This document shows, piece by piece, positions 1 through 5,026 of a DNA stretch of 6,182 nucleotides (position 1 is the first letter of the stretch; each line of letters opens with the position of its first letter). Under the pieces are notes generated by a model. That model searched no databases. It was not told where the DNA came from and saw nothing but the letters and a program-made list of their open reading frames with translations. Origin of the DNA: CAZKFH01 sp050693165 (lineage in GTDB: Bacteria; Actinomycetota; UBA4738; CALAEC01); assembly GCA_050693165.1 (NCBI GenBank), contig JBOGVX010000176.1, positions 1-6,182 of the forward strand. Direction: 5' to 3'. Made by a program: the position numbers and the translations under genes.

Positions 1-22
1 GAGTAGAGGGAGCGAGGCAGAT

Positions 23-994
23 ATGGGCAGGTACCTGGTGCGCAGGGTGCTGTTCATGATCCTCGTCCTGTTGGTCGTCTCGCTCCTCACTTTCACGATC
101 TTCCTCAAGCTTCCGGGCGGCGACCCCGTCCGGCAGATGGCCGGGCCGAACGTTCGCCCGGAGCAGCTCGAGTCGATACGTCACAACCTGGGGCTCGACA
201 GACCGTTCTTCGTCCAGTACGCGAAGTTCGCCAAGGGCCTGATCCCCTACCCGGGGTTCTTCCTGAACGAGGAGGTCTACTACTCGTACCGGAACCGGAT
301 CCCGGTGAAGGAGGAGATCTTCCGGCGCCTCCCTGTGACGATCACCCTGGCGGCCGGAGCAGCGTTCTTCTGGCTGATCATAGGTATCCCGATCGGCATC
401 GTCTCGGCGATCAAGCGTCGAACGGCCGTGGACCGGGCGGGGATGCTTTTCGCACTGTTCGGGGTGTCGGCGCCCGTGTTCTGGCTCGGCTACATCATGC
501 TGTTCATCTTCTGGTTCAAGTTAGGTTGGGCGCCGCCTCCGGGATTCGACATCGGCGAGACCGTTCCACAGGCACTGTTCGCCGGGAAGTTCCTGCTTCC
601 CTGGATCACGCTGTCGCTCCTGTACGCGGCCTTCTACGCGCGCATGGTTCGCGGCAACCTGATCGAGACCATGGGGGAGGACTACATCCGAACGGCTCGA
701 GCGAAGGGCCTCTCCGAGCGCCGAGTGATCTTCAAGCACGGTCTTCGGGCCGGCCTGACGCCTGTGGTGACCATGCTCGGTATCGACATCGGCTACATGC
801 TCGGCGGCCTGCTCATCACGGAAACGGTCTTCGATCTCGACGGCATCGGCAAGTACGCGATCCAGTCCATCCAGGACGGCGATTTTCCCGGGATCATGGG
901 CGTAACGGTCTTCGCGGCCTTCTTCGTCGTCGTGGCGAACCTGGTCGTCGACGTCGTGTACGCGACGCTCGATCCCCGTGTGAGGTACACGTAG
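23..994 (+). CDS. dppB: ABC peptide transporter permease, DppB/OppB type
   Basis: This is an inner-membrane permease subunit that forms half of the channel of a peptide/solute ABC importer. The 323-residue length is normal for the family. Visible parts: an N-terminal membrane segment at about residues 7-30, the family motif GLDRPFFVQY near residue 57, further hydrophobic segments at about 104-130, 139-166, 190-208, 245-268 and 291-315, and the cytoplasmic EAA loop (EDYIRTARAKGLSERR, residues 219-234, conserved Gly229) that docks on the ATPases. The ATG at 23 has purine-rich Shine-Dalgarno candidates at 7-12 and 14-17. The stop overlaps the next gene's GTG by one base, implying coupled translation. 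An in-frame-looking GAG-TAG at 1-6 could be the end of an upstream gene, possibly the missing DppC-type permease, but this cannot be shown. The family is secure. The substrate (dipeptide, oligopeptide, nickel or other) cannot be read from the sequence, so the symbol names the type only. Confidence 0.93.
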   Translation: MGRYLVRRVLFMILVLLVVSLLTFTIFLKLPGGDPVRQMAGPNVRPEQLESIRHNLGLDRPFFVQYAKFAKGLIPYPGFFLNEEVYYSYRNRIPVKEEIFRRLPVTITLAAGAAFFWLIIGIPIGIVSAIKRRTAVDRAGMLFALFGVSAPVFWLGYIMLFIFWFKLGWAPPPGFDIGETVPQALFAGKFLLPWITLSLLYAAFYARMVRGNLIETMGEDYIRTARAKGLSERRVIFKHGLRAGLTPVVTMLGIDIGYMLGGLLITETVFDLDGIGKYAIQSIQDGDFPGIMGVTVFAAFFVVVANLVVDVVYATLDPRVRYT

Positions 995-2007
995 TGGCGG
1001 AGCCTCTCCTCGAGATCAAGGATCTCAAGGTGCACTTCCCGACGGACGACGGAGTCGTCAAGGCCGTCGACGGGGTCTCCTATTCGGTGGGGCGCGGCGA
1101 GACACTCGGCATAGTCGGGGAGTCGGGGTCCGGGAAGTCCGTGAGCATGCTGACGGTCATGGGGCTCATAACGAAGAAGCAGGCCCGGATAGAGGGCGAG
1201 ATCATCTTCCAGGGCCGCAACCTGCTCGAGGCGTCCCCCGAAGAGATGCGGGAGATCCGCGGGGCCAAGATCAGCATGATCTTCCAGGACCCACTCACGT
1301 CTCTTCACCCGTACTACAAGGTGGGGGACCAGATCGTCGAGGGCCTGCGTGCTCACCAGGACATCCCCAAGGCAGACGCGATGGGTCAGGCCATAGAGAT
1401 GCTTCGAAAGGTCGGGATCCCCAAGCCGGATGACCGCGCGAAGCAGTATCCGCACGAGTTCTCGGGAGGGATGAGGCAGCGAGCCATGATCGCGATGGCC
1501 CTGTCGCTCAACCCGGACCTGCTGATCGCGGACGAGCCCACGACGGCTCTCGACGTCACCGTGCAGGCGCAGATCCTCGACCTTATCGGCCGCTTGAAGG
1601 ATGAGTTCGACGCCTCGGTCGCGATCATCACCCATGACCTGGGTGTCGTTGCCGAGCACGCGGACAATGTGATGGTGATGTACGCGGGGAAGGTTGCCGA
1701 GTACGGCAGCCGCGACGACGTCTACTACAAGGCGCACCATCCGTACACGTGGGGGCTGCTCGAGTCGATCGCACGGATCGACCAGCCGAAGGACGAGAGG
1801 CTCAGACCGATACCCGGACTGCCGCCCTCACTCATCCTGGTGCCGCCGGGCTGTGCGTTCCATCCACGGTGCAGGTACGTGATGGACGTCTGCAAGACGG
1901 ACGTCCCTCCGCTCCTTGCCGAGGACGGCAGGCACTCGAGCGCGTGTCACCTCACGCTCGCTGAGAAAGAGCGGATCTTCAACGAGGAAGTGGCGGCCCA
2001 CGCATGA
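994..2007 (+). CDS. dppD: ABC peptide transporter ATPase, DppD/OppD type
   Basis: This is one of the two cytoplasmic ATPases that power the importer. The frame stays open far upstream, but the real start is GTG 994: the protein then begins VAEPLLEIKDLKVHF, the usual family N-terminus. A GAGGT ribosome-binding site lies at 982-986, and the start overlaps the permease stop (TAGTG). The product has 337 residues. Visible motifs: Walker A GESGSGKS (42-49), Q-loop Gln98, ABC signature FSGGMRQR (156-163), Walker B LLIADEP (176-182, catalytic Glu181) and switch His214. The C-terminal oligopeptide-transporter domain carries GCAFHPRC with Cys287, Cys293, Cys300 and Cys318. In characterised DppD/OppD-type proteins this spacing binds a [4Fe-4S] cluster. 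All catalytic residues are present, so the subunit should be active. The end overlaps the next gene by four bases (ATGA). Confidence 0.94.
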   Translation: MAEPLLEIKDLKVHFPTDDGVVKAVDGVSYSVGRGETLGIVGESGSGKSVSMLTVMGLITKKQARIEGEIIFQGRNLLEASPEEMREIRGAKISMIFQDPLTSLHPYYKVGDQIVEGLRAHQDIPKADAMGQAIEMLRKVGIPKPDDRAKQYPHEFSGGMRQRAMIAMALSLNPDLLIADEPTTALDVTVQAQILDLIGRLKDEFDASVAIITHDLGVVAEHADNVMVMYAGKVAEYGSRDDVYYKAHHPYTWGLLESIARIDQPKDERLRPIPGLPPSLILVPPGCAFHPRCRYVMDVCKTDVPPLLAEDGRHSSACHLTLAEKERIFNEEVAAHA

Positions 2008-3062
2008 GCGTGACGGAGGTGGACCCAGGGAGACCCGCGGGCGTCAAGCCCGGCGCCGAGCCCCTGATCAAGCTCGAGGGTGTCAAGAAGTACTTCCCGA
2101 TCACCCGAGGCATCGTGTTCCAGAGGAAGGTCGGTCAGGTACACGCCGTGGATGGGATCGACCTGGAGGTCTACCCGGGAGAGACGCTCGGACTGGTCGG
2201 TGAGACCGGCTGCGGCAAGTCGACGGCCGCGCGGCTCATCATGAAGCTCCTCGAGGTCACCGAGGGGAAGATCTGGTTCGAAGGCCAGGACATCACGTCC
2301 TTGAGTCGCCGCGAGATGCGGCCGCTCCGCCGCGAGATGCAGATGATCTTCCAGGACCCCTACGCATCTCTGAATCCGAGGAAGACGATCGGATCGATCA
2401 TCGCCGAGCCGTACCAGATCCACGAGACCGTTCCGAAGAACAAGATCAAGGGTGAGGTCCAGCAGCTCATGGAGCTCGTCGGCCTCAACCCCGAGCACTA
2501 CAACCGCTTCCCGCACGAGTTCTCAGGTGGACAGCGTCAACGCATCGGCGTCGCGCGTTCCCTGGCGCTGCGACCCAAGCTGATCGTCTGCGACGAGCCG
2601 GTCTCCGCGCTGGACGTCTCGATCCAGGCCCAGATCCTCAACCTGCTCGAGGACCTTCAGGACGAGTTCAACCTGACCTACATCTTCATCGCTCATGATC
2701 TGTCGGTGGTCAAGCACATGAGCGAGCGCGTGGCCGTCATGTACCTCGGCCGGATCGTCGAGATCGCGCCCGGGGATACGCTTTACAAGAACCCGAAGCA
2801 TCCCTACACGGGCGCGCTGCTCTCCGCCATCCCAATCCCGGATCCGAAGATGGCCTCTCAGAAGAAGCGGATCATCCTGGAGGGCGATGTTCCCTCTCCG
2901 ATCGATCCACCATCCGGATGCCGGTTCCATCCGAGATGCCCTCGAGCGCAGCTCCCCAAGTGCAAGGAGGACGACCCCTCCCTCACCCCGCACCATCGAG
3001 GGCAGTTCGCGGCCTGTCACTTCCCGCTCGAAGATCACGCCGTGATACAGTCCCCGGCCTGA
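2004..3062 (+). CDS. dppF: ABC peptide transporter ATPase, DppF/OppF type
   Basis: This is the second cytoplasmic ATPase, expected to pair with the preceding subunit as a heterodimer. It has 352 residues. Visible motifs: Walker A GETGCGKS (66-73), Q-loop Gln117 within MIFQDPYASLNPR (typical of the F-type subunit), signature FSGGQRQR (173-180), Walker B LIVCDEP (193-199, Glu198) and switch His231. The C-terminal domain has GCRFHPRCP with Cys306, Cys312, Cys320 and Cys338, again the arrangement of a [4Fe-4S] site. The ATG lies inside the ATGA overlap with the upstream stop. The nearest Shine-Dalgarno-like sequence (1984-1990) is rather far from the start, so translation probably depends on coupling. 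The stop shares one base with the secG start (TGATG). Confidence 0.94.
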   Translation: MSVTEVDPGRPAGVKPGAEPLIKLEGVKKYFPITRGIVFQRKVGQVHAVDGIDLEVYPGETLGLVGETGCGKSTAARLIMKLLEVTEGKIWFEGQDITSLSRREMRPLRREMQMIFQDPYASLNPRKTIGSIIAEPYQIHETVPKNKIKGEVQQLMELVGLNPEHYNRFPHEFSGGQRQRIGVARSLALRPKLIVCDEPVSALDVSIQAQILNLLEDLQDEFNLTYIFIAHDLSVVKHMSERVAVMYLGRIVEIAPGDTLYKNPKHPYTGALLSAIPIPDPKMASQKKRIILEGDVPSPIDPPSGCRFHPRCPRAQLPKCKEDDPSLTPHHRGQFAACHFPLEDHAVIQSPA

Positions 3063-3286
3063 TGATCATCACCACACTGATAATCGTGGACGTCATCGCG
3101 GGTCTGTTGCTGATCGTGTTCGTACTTCTCCACGCCGGACGTGGCGGGGGACTATCGGACATGTTCGGCGGCGGGGCGGGACTCTCCGGGGGTACCGCTG
3201 TCGAGCGGAACCTCGACCGGATCACGGTCGTGACTGCATCGGTCTTCGCCCTCACGACCTTCTACCTGGCCTGGAAGTGGGACTAG
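3062..3286 (+). CDS. secG: Protein-export membrane protein SecG
   Basis: This small subunit of the SecYEG translocon stimulates SecA-driven protein export across the cytoplasmic membrane. The 74-residue product has the full SecG plan: membrane segment 1 at about residues 3-23, a cytoplasmic Gly-rich loop (LLHAGRGGGLSDMFGGG, residues 22-38), the conserved VERNLDRIT (47-55) and membrane segment 2 at about 54-71, ending KWD. The frame is open back to 2918 within dppF, but that extension is an out-of-frame reading of the ATPase gene and lacks SecG character, so ATG 3062 is the start. It overlaps the dppF stop by one base and has no evident ribosome-binding site, so translational coupling is likely. 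SecG is usually found next to glycolytic genes (tpiA) or alone. Its position between a transporter ATPase and a binding protein is unusual. The loop sequence looks actinobacterial. Confidence 0.93.
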   Translation: MIITTLIIVDVIAGLLLIVFVLLHAGRGGGLSDMFGGGAGLSGGTAVERNLDRITVVTASVFALTTFYLAWKWD

Positions 3287-4899
3287 GGGCCACCGGCCCC
3301 CTGCCCAAGCACGCCCCGCTCGCCACGTTCCTCGTACTGTGCGCCTTCCTCGCGGCATGCACGATGCCGCCGGAGCCGGGCACGGCGGATGACGGTCCAG
3401 TCGTGGGGCCATCTCCCAGCGTCATGCCGGCGCCGTCGCTCAGGCTCGCCATCGGTCCGGTCGCCAGCCTCGACCCTCGAGACCTCGATACCCCCGACGG
3501 CCTCCTGCTCGCGTCCCAGCTGTTCGACGGTCTGGTCGACTACGACCCCTCCACCGCCGAGACCATCCCCGCCGTTGCCGAGAGCTGGGAAGTCTTCGAA
3601 GGCGGGCGCCGTCTCGTGTTCCGCCTTCGGGAGGGGGTCACCTTCCACGACGGGACCCCTCTCAACGCGGACGCGTTCGTTGCCGCCTGGAACAGGCTGG
3701 CGGACCCGATCGTCGCCAAACCGTTCGCGTTCCTGCTCGAGGCGGTCGAGGGGTTCGACAAGTTCCAGACCGACCTGAAGGTCACGAATCTGTCGGGGGT
3801 CAGCGCCGAGGGGCCACTCACCCTCGAGGTGAGGCTGAACCGGGCCTGGCCGGATTTCGTTGCGCTGCTGGGACATCCGGCCCTCTCTCCGGTGCCGCCC
3901 CCCGCGCCCACCGAGTCCTTCGGGAGCCTGCCGATCGGAAACGGGCCCTACCGATTGGTCGGAGCGCTCACCCCCGGATCACCGATCAGGCTGGAGGCGT
4001 ACAGCGCCTATTACGGGCAAGCGGCGGTCGTGAGCTCCGTCGAGTACCGATCGTTCGATCCCGCGGAGGGGGCCTGGCCCGAGTTCCTCAACGGCGACCT
4101 GGAGCTGGCGGAGATACCGGCGGGCGTGCTGGACGACGCCACGAGCCAGTTCGGCTCACAGGGGGTAGCGCCCGTCGCAAGGGTTCTCTACTGCGCGTTC
4201 AACGAGAAGAACGAGCTGTTCCAGGACCCAACCCTGCGCACAGCGGTATCGCTGGGCATCGACCGTGACGAGATCGTTCAGTCCGTTTACGCCAGGCTTT
4301 CCGAGCCCGCCACCTCGATAGTGCCCCCCTCGATCCCCGGCCATGCCGGCGATCCCTGCGGCGATCGATGCGAGCACGATGTCGAGCGAGCTTCAGCGCT
4401 GATCCGAGGACTACCGCGGAAGTCGCGAACGTTCGCGCTCGACTACGCGGGCTCCCTGGCCGGGGACAGGCTCGCCACGGCGGTCGCCGATCAGCTCGCG
4501 GAAGTCGGGCTCACCGTTACCCCGCGGCCTCACCTGGGACCCGAGCTCGAGGACCTCCTGCTGAGCGGCGAGCACGAGATGTTCTGCCTGGTCTGGGTCG
4601 CCGACTACCCGCGTCAGCAGGCTTTCCTCGAACCCTTGCTGTCCAGCGAGTCGGTGGACAACCGGGCGGGCATCGAGGACCCGGAGGCGGACTCCACCCT
4701 GGAGGAAGCCCGGCTGACGCTGGATGGAACTGAGAGGGAGCGGCTCTACGCTCAGGTAGAGCTTCGGGCGCTCACGCAGATGCACTTGATCCCGCTGATC
4801 TGGTTCCGTTCCCACCTCGCCGTCAGCGAGAAGGTTCAGGGCTTCGAGCTCGACCCGCTGGGTCGCTACGATGCGTCGAGGCTCTCGATCTCGGGCTGA
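3277..4899 (+). CDS. Peptide ABC transporter substrate-binding lipoprotein (SBP family 5)
   Basis: This is an extracytoplasmic solute-binding protein of the DppA/OppA family, probably lipid-anchored to the outer face of the membrane. The N-terminus has Lys11-His12, a hydrophobic stretch (residues 15-27) and the lipobox LAAC with acceptor Cys28. A Pro/Ser-rich linker follows to about residue 53. The binding domain starts at about residue 55 and shows family hallmarks: LASQLFDGLVDYDP (78-91), VAESWEV (100-106), FRLREGVTFHDGTPLNADAFVAAWNRL (pieces within 115-141) and IGNGPYRLV (220-228). It has 540 residues, normal for the family. Cys361 and Cys365 could form a disulfide outside the cell. GTG 3277 is the only ordinary start that keeps the signal peptide whole. 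It overlaps secG by 10 nt and lacks a clear ribosome-binding site. It is a natural partner for the upstream permease and ATPases, but another binding protein could lie outside the window. The ligand is unknown. Confidence 0.9.
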   Translation: MGLGATGPLPKHAPLATFLVLCAFLAACTMPPEPGTADDGPVVGPSPSVMPAPSLRLAIGPVASLDPRDLDTPDGLLLASQLFDGLVDYDPSTAETIPAVAESWEVFEGGRRLVFRLREGVTFHDGTPLNADAFVAAWNRLADPIVAKPFAFLLEAVEGFDKFQTDLKVTNLSGVSAEGPLTLEVRLNRAWPDFVALLGHPALSPVPPPAPTESFGSLPIGNGPYRLVGALTPGSPIRLEAYSAYYGQAAVVSSVEYRSFDPAEGAWPEFLNGDLELAEIPAGVLDDATSQFGSQGVAPVARVLYCAFNEKNELFQDPTLRTAVSLGIDRDEIVQSVYARLSEPATSIVPPSIPGHAGDPCGDRCEHDVERASALIRGLPRKSRTFALDYAGSLAGDRLATAVADQLAEVGLTVTPRPHLGPELEDLLLSGEHEMFCLVWVADYPRQQAFLEPLLSSESVDNRAGIEDPEADSTLEEARLTLDGTERERLYAQVELRALTQMHLIPLIWFRSHLAVSEKVQGFELDPLGRYDASRLSISG

Positions 4900-4917
4900 C
4901 GGAGGCTCCGAGGCCCG
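4892..4917 (+). terminator. Imperfect hairpin at the operon end, possible terminator
   Basis: An outer stem CGGGC (4892-4896) pairs with GCCCG (4913-4917), and an inner stem CGGA (4900-4903) pairs with TCCG (4907-4910), separated by a small internal loop. The hairpin begins just before the stop codon of the binding-protein gene. No T-tract follows, so it is not a classical intrinsic terminator. It may only slow transcription or protect the mRNA 3' end, and transcription may continue into the tRNA. Confidence 0.3.
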
Positions 4918-4921
4918 CTGC

Positions 4922-4927
4922 TAGAAT
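4922..4927 (+). promoter_or_regulatory. Candidate -10 box for the tRNA-Leu gene
   Basis: TAGAAT matches the TATAAT consensus at five of six positions and sits 9 nt before the first base of the mature tRNA, so transcription would start just ahead of it. A weak -35-like CTGACG lies at 4896-4901, but the 20-nt spacing is longer than ideal. This is the only promoter-like sequence in the short gap between the binding-protein gene and the tRNA. Confidence 0.4.
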
Positions 4928-4936
4928 CGATGCTTC

Positions 4937-5026
4937 GTCGGAGTGGCGGAATTTGGTAGACGCGCTAGGTTGAGGGCCTAGTCCGCTTAACGGCGGGTGG
5001 GGGTTCAAATCCCCCCTCCGACACCA
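4937..5026 (+). tRNA. tRNA-Leu, anticodon GAG, CCA encoded
   Basis: This is a complete class II tRNA. The acceptor stem GTCGGAG (4937-4943) pairs perfectly with CTCCGAC (5016-5022). The D stem is GCG/CGC (4946-4948 with 4961-4963). The anticodon stem is CTAGG/CCTAG (4965-4969 with 4977-4981), and its loop TTGAGGG places anticodon GAG at 4972-4974, reading CUC and CUU leucine codons. A long variable arm (4982-4998) contains the stem CCGC/GCGG. The T stem GGGGG/CCCCC (4999-5003 with 5011-5015) encloses TTCAAAT. The discriminator is A5023 and the CCA tail is encoded at 5024-5026. The long variable arm, discriminator A and anticodon all agree with leucine identity. The 3' 22 nt are also the 3' end of the opposing recombinase gene. 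No base pair is disturbed, so the tRNA should be functional. Confidence 0.97.
5004..5026. other. Putative attachment-site half (tRNA 3' end / recombinase 3' end)
   Basis: The T-loop to CCA portion of the tRNA-Leu gene is shared with the 3' end of the recombinase gene. Integrases often lie next to their own attachment site, and tRNA 3' ends are classic targets, so the crossover may lie here or nearby. The matching other end of the element is outside the window, so no direct repeat can be seen. The exact crossover dinucleotide expected for a serine recombinase cannot be assigned. Confidence 0.35.

Noticed and set aside
526..993. N-terminal extension of DppD back to 526
   Set aside because: The extra 156 residues are an out-of-frame reading of the permease gene. 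The family N-terminus begins at GTG 994, which has its own Shine-Dalgarno.
793..1740. Minus-strand 315-residue frame across the permease/DppD junction
   Set aside because: It crosses two well-supported genes on the opposite strand and has low-complexity, His/Arg/Leu-rich sequence with no family features.
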